64,000 bases of DNA from Mycolicibacter heraklionensis (GTDB taxonomy: Bacteria; Actinomycetota; Actinomycetes; Mycobacteriales; Mycobacteriaceae): NCBI RefSeq assembly GCF_019645815.1, contig NZ_CP080997.1, forward strand, positions 4,096,880 to 4,160,879, written 5' to 3'. The notes under the pieces are model-generated. The model was not told the origin of the DNA and did no database searches. It worked only from the letters and a program-made list of their open reading frames with translations. How positions within the stretch are numbered: position 1 is the stretch's first letter; the number at the start of each line of letters is the position of its first letter. Positions 8,068 through 16,718 of the stretch are shown piece after piece. Both the position numbers and the translations under genes were made by a program.

Positions 8068-9271
8068 AGGGCGTGTGGGGGTCGTCGGTCAGGGAGAGGA
8101 AGCCATCCTCGGTGATCGCCACCACGTGCTTGCTGCGGTAGCCGCCGGTGCCGGCCTCCCACACCATCGGCTCCAGCACCAGCACCATGCCGGGCTCGAA
8201 CACGAAGTTCTCGTCGAACTCCGTACCCAGGTCGGTGCCGATCATCGGCGCCTCGCCGGCAGTCACGCCAAGGCCGTGGCCGAGGTAGCCGTGCGGCAAC
8301 CATGGCCGCCGTCCACCGTTGGCGGCAGTGGCCACCCGGGCCAGGTCTCCGGCGGTGACGCCGGCCCGCGTCACGTTCAGTACGGCGGACAGGATCTCAC
8401 GCCACTGCCGAAACTGCGCCTGCTGGCGTGGTGTCGGGTCGGCTCCGACGAGCCAAGTGCGGCCGAAGGCCGAGCAGTACCCGCCGTAGCCGATCGAGGC
8501 GTCAGACCACACCACATCGCCCGCGGTCAGCTCGCGGCCGGGGGTCACCAGCGGCAGGTCACCGGCGGCTCTGCCGTCGGTCATCACCTGCCAGATCGGT
8601 TCGAGCATGACGGCGTCTGCGCCGAATTCGAAAGCCCGCCGCAGAAAGTGCGCCGATAGCTCGCGCTGACGGACGCCGGGCTCCAGTCTCGCCTGCACCT
8701 CGGCCATCGCCTGCCCGGTGATCCGGCATGCGGTGCGGAGGCACGACAGCTCATCGGCGGTCTTGGTCAGTTTGGCGGCGTTGACCACCTGCGCGGCGTC
8801 CACTGGCCGCCGCGCCGCGAACAGCCGATGGTGGGCGCGCCGCATGGCACCGGTGCATTCGTCGACCCCGACCACGGCGGTGCCCGGGATCAGCTCGGCG
8901 ATGACTCGGGCGAATTGGTCGACACCTTCGTCACATTCGAGGAACGCCGGTCCGTGCAGGTGGACAGCGCCCAGACTTGACTCCCAGCCGTCCCGCAGCG
9001 GTGTGAACAGATGCGGCCACGGGTCGTCGGCAAGGACCACGGCCACCGGTCGATCGACGTGGGACAGACCGGCGTCGCCCAGCCGCCAGCCGGTGCCGGT
9101 GGCGTAGGTGACGGCGTTGTTGCCCAGCAGCACCAGGGCATCGATGCCCCGCTCGGCCATCGCCGCCCGCAGCCGGGCACCGGTCTCCCGGCGCAGCCGG
9201 GGCCGGTCCGGGACTTCTGCGATCTCAACGTTGCCGGTCACGGCCGACAGCGTTGCCGCAGCAGCCACCAT
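8057..9271 (-). CDS. Creatinase/Xaa-Pro peptidase-like M24 protein
   Basis: Protein of 404 aa with an N-terminal creatinase domain (LVLLGNNAVTYATGTGWRLG) and a pita-bread domain. The metal site is partly degraded: Asp in VVWSDASIGYGGYCSAFGRT is kept once but the second is Ala, His in GHGLGVTAGEAPMIG and Glu in VLVLEPMVWEAG are kept, and the final Glu is missing (YRSKHVVAITEDG). ATG 9271 shares one base with the upstream stop (TGATG), which decides the start against a longer ORF from 9409. It pairs with the even more degraded 6952-8067 gene. Confidence 0.85.
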   Translation of the reverse strand: MVAAAATLSAVTGNVEIAEVPDRPRLRRETGARLRAAMAERGIDALVLLGNNAVTYATGTGWRLGDAGLSHVDRPVAVVLADDPWPHLFTPLRDGWESSLGAVHLHGPAFLECDEGVDQFARVIAELIPGTAVVGVDECTGAMRRAHHRLFAARRPVDAAQVVNAAKLTKTADELSCLRTACRITGQAMAEVQARLEPGVRQRELSAHFLRRAFEFGADAVMLEPIWQVMTDGRAAGDLPLVTPGRELTAGDVVWSDASIGYGGYCSAFGRTWLVGADPTPRQQAQFRQWREILSAVLNVTRAGVTAGDLARVATAANGGRRPWLPHGYLGHGLGVTAGEAPMIGTDLGTEFDENFVFEPGMVLVLEPMVWEAGTGGYRSKHVVAITEDGFLSLTDDPHTPYAY

Positions 9272-10452
9272 CAAACCCCCAGGAACGCTTTGATATTGCC
9301 GCTCACCACTTTCGCCGCGTCCTGCGGTCCCAGGGCTGCGACAACGTTGGCCAGCGACTTCTCCGAGTAGCCGAAGGTGCTCTCGTTGTGCGGGTAGTCC
9401 GACGACCACATCACCTTGTCCACCCCGATCTGGTCGATCAGTCGCAGGCCGAGTGGGTCGACCATGAACGACGCGCTCATGTGGGTGTCCCAGTAGTGCC
9501 GGATGCCGTGCTGCAGTTGATGGGTGAACATGTGCTGATAGGAGGCGAGCAGGTGCTCGGCGTCCTGCAAAGCGGTGGGAACCCAGGCGATCCCGCCTTC
9601 GAACCAGCCGATCCGCAGCCCCGGGTGACGGTCCAGGATGCCGGAGAAGATGTATTTGGCGAACTGCTCGCGGAACGAGTCCACATTGACCATCATGCCC
9701 ACCACGACGCTGTTGACCTCGCAGGGCGTCTTCGGCGGGGTTTCACCGATGTGGTGGGTGATCGGTAGCCCGGCCTGCTCGATCACATCCCACACCGGGT
9801 CCATCACGTGCGCGCCGAAGTCGATGATGTTGCCGTCGTCGTCCTTGCCGGGGTTCAGCGGCAGCAGGAACGTCTTGAGCCCCAACGATTTCAGTTCTTC
9901 CAGGGTGCGCCGGGTGCCGGCGGGTTCCCACCAGTTGATCAGGCCCACCCCGTAGAAGTGACCGTTCGACCGCTCCTGCAGCTCCGCCATGTACTCGTTG
10001 TAGATGCGGAATACCCGCTCCCGCAGCTCTTTGTCGGGGAAATGAAACAACGCGAGTACAGCGTTGGGAAACGCCAGTTCCTTGTCGACGCCGTCGCTGG
10101 CCAGCTCCTGGATCCGGGCCTCGATATTGCTGCTGGCCGCGCCGGCCAGATCGTCGTACTGCATGAGCACCGCCGAGAAGTCGCCCGGCAGGAACGACTG
10201 CCCCTTGCGGCCCACCATGTACGCGCCGTCCTCGTACCAGATCCGGGGCGCCTTGTCCTTGAGGTCCTCGGGGAATCGCTGGTAGAAGATATCGTCGGCG
10301 ATCGAGATGTGGTTGTCGGCGGAGAACACTTCGGTTCCGGCGGGCAGTCCGATATCACTTGTGCCGACCCCGGCGTGTCCGTGACGGTCCTTGGGCGCCC
10401 CGTAACCGCCGGCGGGATAGAACGCAGCGTCTTGAGTTGATGTGCTGGACAT
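9271..10452 (-). CDS. Amidohydrolase-family (amidohydrolase_2) protein
   Basis: Metal-dependent TIM-barrel protein of 393 aa. It shows an early SADNHISIAD metal motif near residue 45, a central PITHHIGETPP and the C-terminal MWSSDYPHNESTFGYS, typical of the amidohydrolase_2 group that contains decarboxylases and hydrolases of cyclic acids. The first motif is DNH where DxH is usual, which keeps the spacing. Coupled to the downstream creatinase-like gene and 24 bases after the P450 stop, it probably acts on a product of the P450. Confidence 0.9.
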   Translation of the reverse strand: MSSTSTQDAAFYPAGGYGAPKDRHGHAGVGTSDIGLPAGTEVFSADNHISIADDIFYQRFPEDLKDKAPRIWYEDGAYMVGRKGQSFLPGDFSAVLMQYDDLAGAASSNIEARIQELASDGVDKELAFPNAVLALFHFPDKELRERVFRIYNEYMAELQERSNGHFYGVGLINWWEPAGTRRTLEELKSLGLKTFLLPLNPGKDDDGNIIDFGAHVMDPVWDVIEQAGLPITHHIGETPPKTPCEVNSVVVGMMVNVDSFREQFAKYIFSGILDRHPGLRIGWFEGGIAWVPTALQDAEHLLASYQHMFTHQLQHGIRHYWDTHMSASFMVDPLGLRLIDQIGVDKVMWSSDYPHNESTFGYSEKSLANVVAALGPQDAAKVVSGNIKAFLGV

Positions 10453-10476
10453 GTCAATCCACTTTCAATCGGGCGG

Positions 10477-11721
10477 TTACCAGGTGACGGGGAGTTCGTA
10501 GACGCCGTAGGCGAGCCGGTCGTTCTTGAACGGGATCTCGTCGATGCCCACCGCCAGCTTCAGGGTGGGGATGCGCCGGAACAGGGTGCGGAAGGCGATC
10601 ACCATCTCGGCGCGGGCCAGCTGCTGACCGACGCACTGGTGCGGACCGAAACCGAACGCCATGTGCTGGCGGGCCGGGCGCGCCAGGTCCAATGCCTCCG
10701 GGTCGGGGAAGACCGAGGCATCCCAGTTGGCCGGCGCCAAGTCGATGATGATGCCCTCGCCGGCCCGGATTGTCTCGCCGGCGATCTCGATGTCCTCAAG
10801 GGCGACCCGGCGCTGGCCGGTGTGGATGATCGACAGGTAGCGAAGGAGTTCCTCGACGGCATTGGCGATCGCGGCGTCGTCGTCGCCACGGAACACCGCG
10901 GTCTTCTCGGCGATCTTGTCGGGCTCGTGCAGCAGCGCCACGATGCCCAGGCCGATCATGTTGGCGGTGGTCTCGTGCCCGGCGATCAGCATCCCGGTGC
11001 CCAGCTGGGTAGCCTCGCGCACCGACAGCTCGTCGTTGCGCACCCGCTTGCCGAGCTCGGAAACCATGTCGTCGGCCGGTTCGGCCATCCTGGCCTCCAG
11101 CAACCGGACCAGGTACTTGGACAGTTCCGTGGCGCCCTCGGCAAGGTCGTCGGAGGTGGCGTTGCGGTCCACGCCCATGGTGGCGTGCTGCTGGAAGAAC
11201 TCGTGGTCCTCATAGGGCACGCCGAGCAGTTCGCTGATGACCAAGGAGGGAATCGGCAGTGCGAATCCCTCGATCAGGTCGGCTGGTTGCGGCCCGGCCA
11301 GGATGGCGTCGATGTATTCGTCGGTGATCCGTTGTGCCACCGGCTTCAACGCCTCGACGCGCTTCATGGTCAACGCCGGGGACAGGATTCGCCGGTACCG
11401 GATGTGTTCGGCGCCGTCGGTGGTGAACACCGACTTGGGGCGGTGATTGACGCTGGCGCGCATCATCTCGTTCCAGTGCGGGAAGCCGGGCTGGTGATCA
11501 TCCACGCTCACGCGGGGATCGGAGAACAGCGTGCGCACCGCCTCATAGCCAGTGATCAGCCACGGCGTGCTGCCGTCCCAGATCCGCACCCGACTCAGCG
11601 GCCGCTGCGCGGCCAGCGCCATGGTTTCCGGCGGCGGCGCAAAGGGGCACCGGCCGTCCCGGCTCATCGGATACTCCGGCGTTGCGGTGGTGACAATGGT
11701 GGTCGCGTCGGTCACGCTCAC
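10477..11721 (-). CDS. Cytochrome P450
   Basis: P450 of 414 aa with a complete motif set: I-helix GMLIAGHETTANMIG with the oxygen-activating AGHET, K-helix EELLRYLS (ExxR), and the heme-thiolate loop FGFGPHQCVGQQLAR with the Cys ligand. Soluble bacterial class I enzyme. GTG at 11721 overlaps the ferredoxin stop as GTGA, so its electron donor is encoded immediately upstream. The substrate is unknown; the following amidohydrolase, crotonase and CoA-transferase suggest a step in the breakdown of a cyclic compound. Confidence 0.95.
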   Translation of the reverse strand: MSVTDATTIVTTATPEYPMSRDGRCPFAPPPETMALAAQRPLSRVRIWDGSTPWLITGYEAVRTLFSDPRVSVDDHQPGFPHWNEMMRASVNHRPKSVFTTDGAEHIRYRRILSPALTMKRVEALKPVAQRITDEYIDAILAGPQPADLIEGFALPIPSLVISELLGVPYEDHEFFQQHATMGVDRNATSDDLAEGATELSKYLVRLLEARMAEPADDMVSELGKRVRNDELSVREATQLGTGMLIAGHETTANMIGLGIVALLHEPDKIAEKTAVFRGDDDAAIANAVEELLRYLSIIHTGQRRVALEDIEIAGETIRAGEGIIIDLAPANWDASVFPDPEALDLARPARQHMAFGFGPHQCVGQQLARAEMVIAFRTLFRRIPTLKLAVGIDEIPFKNDRLAYGVYELPVTW

Positions 11722-11915
11722 TCCTCGACGATCTTGATGGCTCCGGACGGACAGACTCGGGCGGCCTGGCGCACGACCTCGGCCAGCTCCTCAGGCGGGG
11801 ACTCGTCGAGCACCACGACGACACCGTCCTCGTCACGCTGGTCGAACACTCGGGGCGCGAATCCCACGCATTGTCCCGACGACGCGCAGATGTCTTGGTC
11901 AGCAGTCACTTTCAT
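11718..11915 (-). CDS. Small 3Fe-4S-type ferredoxin for the P450
   Basis: Ferredoxin of 65 aa. Cysteines fall in DICASSGQCVGF (C-x5-C) and RVCPSGAI, giving three ligands as in mycobacterial 3Fe-4S ferredoxins that serve P450s. ATG 11915 is preferred over the longer ORF because GGAGG precedes it and it overlaps the TetR stop as ATGA. It ends in a GTGA overlap with the P450. Upstream TetR, this gene and the P450 therefore form one tightly coupled block. Confidence 0.92.
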   Translation of the reverse strand: MKVTADQDICASSGQCVGFAPRVFDQRDEDGVVVVLDESPPEELAEVVRQAARVCPSGAIKIVEE

Positions 11916-12577
11916 TGCGGTCCTCCGTGAACTCCGGTGACCGGAGCGAGCCACAGCCCCACGATTGCGTCGATCAGGTCGGATCCGGCTTCGGTCCAGC
12001 TGGCGGATGCCGACGCTCCGGACGCCAGCGCTCGCTCGTGTTCGGCGCAGGTGTGCATCAACAGGTTTCGGGCCATCACGTTGCGGGCCTGGTGGACCCG
12101 GACCGGTAGATCCGGAAGACAGGTGTTGATGCCATCGATGACCTGCACCAGGGACGGCGAACTGAGCGCGTCCTTGACGACGATGTTGTGATACGCCGGG
12201 TCAGCCATCACCTGCGCGGCAAATCGCGCGTACCAGGTCGGATTGCCCAACGCAGCAAGGTGATCGGTGAGCGGGCGGACCAGACACGACACCCAGTCGC
12301 GCAGTTCGGTGGACTCCGCTGCCTCCGCCACCATCTCTTCGCGCAGCCGCTCGACCGGGACCCGGTGGCGCCGCTCGATCTCGCGGACCAGGTCGGTCTT
12401 GGTGCCGAAGTGGTAACCGACGGCGGCGTTGTTGCCCTGGCCGGCAGCTTCGCTGACCTGCCGGTTGGAGACCGCGAACACCCCGTGTTCGGCGAACAGC
12501 CGTTCGGCCGCGGTCAGGATCGCCTCCCGCGTGCTGTTGGCCCGTTCAGCCCGCACGGCCCGATCAGCGGTGGTCAC
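11912..12577 (-). CDS. TetR-family regulator of the P450 operon
   Basis: About 221 aa. The helix-turn-helix lies around residues 15-60 (REAILTAAERLFAEHG ... QVSEAAGQGNNAAVGYHFGT). The variable C-terminal half is rich in helices and has the WYARFAAQVMADPAYH region seen in many mycobacterial TetRs. GTG 12577 is chosen; TTG 12589 is also possible and neither has a clear ribosome site. It is the first gene of the operon and lies next to an operator-like palindrome (12606-12625) that is repeated before the SDR/SnoaL pair, so it probably represses all three units. Confidence 0.87.
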   Translation of the reverse strand: MTTADRAVRAERANSTREAILTAAERLFAEHGVFAVSNRQVSEAAGQGNNAAVGYHFGTKTDLVREIERRHRVPVERLREEMVAEAAESTELRDWVSCLVRPLTDHLAALGNPTWYARFAAQVMADPAYHNIVVKDALSSPSLVQVIDGINTCLPDLPVRVHQARNVMARNLLMHTCAEHERALASGASASASWTEAGSDLIDAIVGLWLAPVTGVHGGPQ

Positions 12578-12605
12578 GGCGCCAGTCAACCGTGGTTCAG
12601 GGATT

Positions 12606-12625
12606 AAGTCAAGCGATTGATTTAA
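12606..12625. promoter_or_regulatory. Operator-like near-palindrome upstream of the TetR operon
   Basis: AAGTCAAGCGATTGATTTAA, with arms TCAA and TTGA around GCGA and further matching ends. It overlaps the last codons of the SDR gene and precedes the TetR start by about 30 bases. Nineteen of its bases recur at 13500-13518 with one change. Confidence 0.6.
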
Positions 12626-13446
12626 TTTTTTGCCTCATCGGGGCGCTTGCGTCGGATCGCCTTGCCCGCGACAGTCCCGCCGTCCACCGGCAGCACCACG
12701 CCGGTCACGTACCGGGAACGCTCACCGGCCAGATACAGCGCGGCTTCGGCGACATCCTCGGGGGTGCCCTCCCGCTTCAGCGGCCGGTCGGCGCGCATGG
12801 TCTCACGGATCGCGGCTTCATAGCGTTCCAGGGCTTCGGGGTCCAAGCCCGCCACCGCCGACGACGCCACAAACGGCGTGGGAACGTTGCCAGGAGCAAT
12901 GGCATTGACCCGGATGTCGTAGTGGGCCAACTCGATTGCCGCGGATTTGGTGAACTGGATTACCGCGGCTTTCGACGCCCGGTAGGTCATCACCCCGCCG
13001 CCGGCCTGAATTCCGCCGATCGAGGTCAGATTGAGAATCGACCCTCCGCCGGCCTTGGACATGTGCCGGGCGGCGTCGCGGGTGCCTGCCATCACGCCGA
13101 GCACGTTGACCGCCATGATGCGGTGAAAGTCAGCCAGGTCGTCGTTGAGGAGCCTGTTGTGCATGGTCCCCGAGACGCCGGCGTTGTTGACCATGATGTC
13201 CAGTCCGCCGAACGTCTCGACGGCCGCTTCGACCAGCGCGCCCACTTGCGCCTGGTCGGCGACGTCGGCGACCCGGAAGGTCGTATCCGCGCCGAGTTCT
13301 CCCGCGAGCGCCTCGCCGCGCTCGCGATCCAGATCGGCGATGACGACCCGCGCCCCCTCGGCGACGAAGCGTTCGACGATCCCCCGGCCGATCCCCGATG
13401 CACCTCCGGTGACGACCGCCACCTTGCCGGCTAACTCGTTGCCCAT
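12622..13446 (-). CDS. SDR-family oxidoreductase
   Basis: Classical short-chain dehydrogenase of 274 aa. The nucleotide site is VVTGGASGIGRGIVERF near the N-terminus, with NNAG at about residue 90, and the active-site YRASK with the preceding Ser in LNLTSIGGIQ. ATG 13446 is chosen over the ORF start at 13482 because GGAAGGG lies about seven bases before it. The gene ends within the operator in front of the TetR gene and starts beside the second operator copy, so it is probably in the same regulon. Confidence 0.92.
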   Translation of the reverse strand: MGNELAGKVAVVTGGASGIGRGIVERFVAEGARVVIADLDRERGEALAGELGADTTFRVADVADQAQVGALVEAAVETFGGLDIMVNNAGVSGTMHNRLLNDDLADFHRIMAVNVLGVMAGTRDAARHMSKAGGGSILNLTSIGGIQAGGGVMTYRASKAAVIQFTKSAAIELAHYDIRVNAIAPGNVPTPFVASSAVAGLDPEALERYEAAIRETMRADRPLKREGTPEDVAEAALYLAGERSRYVTGVVLPVDGGTVAGKAIRRKRPDEAKN

Positions 13447-13499
13447 CGACCACCCTTCCGCTGTGTCCGTGGTTCGACTCAACCCGCTTCCCCGGGTTC

Positions 13500-13518
13500 A
13501 GTCAAGCGACTGATTTAA
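13500..13518. promoter_or_regulatory. Second copy of the TetR operator, between SDR and SnoaL-like gene
   Basis: AGTCAAGCGACTGATTTAA differs by one base from 12607-12625. It lies in the divergent promoter between the SDR (start 13446, minus) and the SnoaL-like gene (plus), well placed to control both. Confidence 0.6.
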
Positions 13519-13545
13519 ATGGGAAGGCGACCTAAAGTCGGCAGC

Positions 13546-13986
13546 ATGACAGGCCCCGTCTCAGCCGATGATCGGCTGGAGATCTCCGCGCTGCTCTACC
13601 GCTATGCCCGTGCCGTGGACACCAAGGACTGGGCGCTGTACCGGTCGGTGTTCACCGAGAACGCCGTCATCGACTATTCGTCGGCCGGCGCCATCTGCGG
13701 CACGCTCGACGAAGTTACCGACTGGCTGGCGGCCGGCTTTGCAGCAATTCCAATGTCGATGCACTACATCACCAACATCGAGATCATGGAGCACACCGCG
13801 GATTCCGCGCTCGTGCGGGCGATGTTCTACAACCCCATGCAGCTGCCCGGTATGGCGGATTTGAGTTACTGCGGCGGTTACTACCATCACGACCTGGTCC
13901 GCACACCCGATGGCTGGCGCAGCCGCAACCTGCGCGAGGAGAACCTCTGGTTCACCAATCCCCCGGTCCGCCCCCACGGCGGTTGA
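13546..13986 (+). CDS. SnoaL-like / NTF2-fold protein
   Basis: Protein of 146 aa with the SnoaL-like fold: the first helices DRLEISALLYRYARAVDTKDW, then LYRSVFTENAVIDY and a beta sheet ending SCGGYYHHDLVRTPDGWRSRN (first residues approximate). Members include isomerases, dehydratases and hydroxysteroid isomerase-like proteins. ATG 13519 is an alternative start that would place the operator directly against the coding region; neither start has a good ribosome site. It is probably co-regulated with the divergent SDR. Confidence 0.85.
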   Translation: MTGPVSADDRLEISALLYRYARAVDTKDWALYRSVFTENAVIDYSSAGAICGTLDEVTDWLAAGFAAIPMSMHYITNIEIMEHTADSALVRAMFYNPMQLPGMADLSYCGGYYHHDLVRTPDGWRSRNLREENLWFTNPPVRPHGG

Positions 13987-14029
13987 TTCGGCAGCCAGAC
14001 TTGTCAGACCTCACTGCCATGATGAAGTC

Positions 14030-15052
14030 ATGTCCCCGACCGGACCTGCAGCCAGCGCCGAAGCGCGCTCCGACAAACGTCTTGAGGTGCTGTTCGAGGA
14101 ATTGGCGGAGCTGACCGGTCAGCGCAATGCCATCGATGGGCGCATCGTGGACATCGTCGCCGAGATCGAGCACAACCAACTGTGGGGAAACACCGGCGCG
14201 CGGTCGGTGGCGGCGTTGGTGGCTTGGAAGACTGGCGTGTCACCGGGAAACGCCCACACGATCAGCACGGTGGCACACCGGCTTGCCCACTTCCCCCGCT
14301 GCGCCCAAGGCCTGCGGGAGGGCCGCCTGTCGCTGGACCAGGTCGGCGTGATCGCCGCGCGGGCAGCCGACGGCTCCGATGAGCACTACGCACAACTGGC
14401 CAGCGTGGCCACGGTCAACCAACTGCGCACCGCGGTCAAGCTCGAACCGCGACCCGAACCCGAGTACCGGCCAGAGCGGGTGCGGTCGATCACCAAAACC
14501 AGCGACGAACAGGGCAGCTGCTGGCGGATCACACTCGATCACCTCGACGCCGCCAAGTTCGACGCGGCACTACAGTCTCACCTCGATGCCCTGATGGCGC
14601 AGTGGAAACACGACCACGACGATCCCGACCGCGCAACCGACCCAACGCCTCCGTTGCCGACCACCGCTGATGCATTCCTGCGTCTGGTCGAGGCCGGATG
14701 GGACGCCGAGGCCACCCGCCGGCCCCACGGGCAGCACACCACCGTGGTGGCCCACCTCGACATCAAAGACCGGGCCGCCGCACTGCACCTGGGCCCGCTG
14801 CTCTCAGAAGACGAACGCCAATACCTGCTGTGCGACGCCACCTTTGAGACATGGTTCGAGCGCAACGGCGAACCCATCGGTGCCGGCCGAACCACCCGCG
14901 GAATCAGCCGCCGGCTTCGGCGAGCCCTTGAACACCGCGACCGCTGCTGCGTGGTTCCCGGCTGCGCAGCCACCCGCGGCCTCCATGCCCATCACATCCG
15001 GCACTGGGAAGACGGCGGCGAAACCGAACTAGCCAAGGTCAGATGTTGGTAA
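14030..15052 (+). pseudogene. DUF222/HNH endonuclease (13E12 type), 5' part, split by the integrated element
   Basis: A DUF222 domain fills the first about 250 residues, followed by the start of an HNH nuclease (RCCVVPGCAATRGLHAHHIRHW). The native frame stops at the element junction: GAACTAGCCAA is followed by foreign DNA coding five residues and a TAA at 15050. The HH of the nuclease is on this side, while the Asn and last His are at 23461 onwards, so this fragment cannot be a working nuclease. Joining 14030-15036 to 23461-23704 gives 1,251 bases, an unbroken 416-codon ORF. Confidence 0.93.
15034..15036. other. attL crossover (CAA)
   Basis: Left junction of the element. The host HNH frame ends and foreign sequence begins here. 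CAA is shared with the right junction at 23458-23460; AA is the likeliest two-base core for a large serine recombinase. Confidence 0.8.
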
Positions 15053-15061
15053 TATACCCCC

Positions 15062-16501
15062 ATGGCGAAGATGAAATCCGCTGGTCAGCGGGCTGGGGTG
15101 CGGTCGGCGGCGATTTACGCGCGTATCTCGGCTGATGTGGAGGGCACCGGGTTGGGGGTGGCGCGGCAGTTGGAGGATTGCCGCAAGCTGTCTGCTGACC
15201 GCGGTTGGCCGGTTGGCGATGAGTATGTCGATAACGATGTGTCGGCGTTCTCGGGCAAGCCGCGTCGGCAGTATGCGCGGATGCTGGCCGATCTGGCATC
15301 AGGGGCGCGGGATGCGGTGATCGTCTACAACTTGGACCGGTTGCATCGCCGACCGGTGGAGTTGGAAGAGTTTGTCGCTTTGTGTGAGTCGGTGGGTGTG
15401 CGAGACGTGGCTACCGTGACCGCCGATATTGACCTGGGTAACGATGACGGGTTGTTCATGGCCCGGATTTTCGCCGCGTTCGCCGCCAAGGAGTCCGGGC
15501 GCAAGTCCGCACGTATTCGCCGCAAGATGTTGCAGAACGCCGAACAGGGACTACCGCACGGCTCGGTGCGCCCGTTCGGCTACGAGGACGACAAGATCAC
15601 GCTGCGGACGTCGGAGGCGGCGGTGGTGCGTGAGATGGTGGACCGCTACTTGGCGGGCCAGTCGTTGTTGTCGTTGACGGTGTGGCTCAACGACTCCGGC
15701 GTTTCCCCGGCGGTGGCCAAGTCGTGGCAGACCTCGGCGGTGCGCCAGATCCTGTGCTCGGGCCGTATCGCCGGGCTGCGGGAGCATCGTGGTGAGGTGA
15801 TCGGGCCTGCGAAATGGCCGGCGATCATTACGCCGGCGGAGCGGGACCGGATCTTGGCGCGTATCGCGGCGCGGTCGGTGACCAAGACGCGGGCGGCGCG
15901 CACATATGTGTTGTCAGGGATGCTGCGGTGTGGGCGTTGCGGTAATCGGCTGTATTCGCAAGCCCGGCACAGTAATCCCGATCATCGGGTGCGCCGCTAT
16001 GTTTGTCTGAAAGGACCCGATCATGGCGGCTGTGGTCGGCTGACGGTGGTCGCCGAACCGGTTGAGGCTTTGTTGACTGATGCGGTGTTGACCCGCCTGG
16101 ATTCTCGGGATCTGGCGAAGGTGTTGGCCGGCAAAGCCAGCCCTAATCATGATGTGGCGGCGTTGGCGGCGGCCGTGGAGGCCGATCAAACGCGCCTCGA
16201 TGAGCTGGCCGGGTTGTATGCCGACGGCGCGATCAGCGCGCGGGAGTGGATCGCGGCCCGCGACCCGATCACCAGCCGCATCCAGCAGGCCAGGCGTGAC
16301 ATCGCTGAGGCCACCGATACCAGTGAGGTTTATGAGTTGGCGGGCACCGGCGGGGCGTTGCGCGGCCAATGGCCCGACCTCGACGTGGAACGCCAGCGGA
16401 GCATCGTCAAATCGATCCTGGATCACGCGGTGATCGCACCGGGCACCCCCGGTTCCCGCAGTCTCGACATTAACCGCGTGCAACCCCATTGGCGCATCTA
16501 G
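15062..16501 (+). CDS. Large serine recombinase (integrase)
   Basis: Recombinase of 479 aa. The resolvase domain (about 15-165) has the catalytic serine in AIYARISADVEGTG and the arginine helix NLDRLHRRPVELEEF. The recombinase domain follows, then a zinc ribbon with LRCGRCGNRLYSQ and a second Cys pair in the CLKGPDHGGCGRL segment, and a C-terminal coiled coil (about 370-440). Layout and length resemble the phiRv1 integrase, which also inserts into a 13E12 repeat. The ATG is only 26 bases from the attL junction with no good ribosome site, so expression probably depends on what lies beyond the junction. Confidence 0.95.
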   Translation: MAKMKSAGQRAGVRSAAIYARISADVEGTGLGVARQLEDCRKLSADRGWPVGDEYVDNDVSAFSGKPRRQYARMLADLASGARDAVIVYNLDRLHRRPVELEEFVALCESVGVRDVATVTADIDLGNDDGLFMARIFAAFAAKESGRKSARIRRKMLQNAEQGLPHGSVRPFGYEDDKITLRTSEAAVVREMVDRYLAGQSLLSLTVWLNDSGVSPAVAKSWQTSAVRQILCSGRIAGLREHRGEVIGPAKWPAIITPAERDRILARIAARSVTKTRAARTYVLSGMLRCGRCGNRLYSQARHSNPDHRVRRYVCLKGPDHGGCGRLTVVAEPVEALLTDAVLTRLDSRDLAKVLAGKASPNHDVAALAAAVEADQTRLDELAGLYADGAISAREWIAARDPITSRIQQARRDIAEATDTSEVYELAGTGGALRGQWPDLDVERQRSIVKSILDHAVIAPGTPGSRSLDINRVQPHWRI

Positions 16502-16542
16502 GTTTTCGGCGTCGCGGATGCTCCCTGGCGAGTGCCGAGTGT

Positions 16543-16627
16543 GTGTCTGGGCTGGTGGGCCGTCAAGGCCAAAGCCGCACGCGGTCGAAGCCAGCTTCGA
16601 GCCTGGACGGCCCACCAGCCCAGACAC
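16543..16627. repeat. Long imperfect hairpin with an inner stem
   Basis: GTGTCTGGGCTGGTGGGCCG and two further bases (16543-16564) are fully complementary to 16606-16627; the stem extends five more base pairs after one mismatch. Inside, TCGAAG (16585-16590) pairs with CTTCGA (16595-16600). It lies between the convergent recombinase and Rep units. It could be a two-way terminator or an origin of replication or transfer; it has no run of T. Confidence 0.8.
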
Positions 16628-16718
16628 CAGGAATGCTCTTATCGCCGGGAAGGGTTGTGTTGAAATAACTTTCGTCGTCTATCCGGTTGGCCGGTGACGG
16701 TACGGTGCCTTTGCGTGC

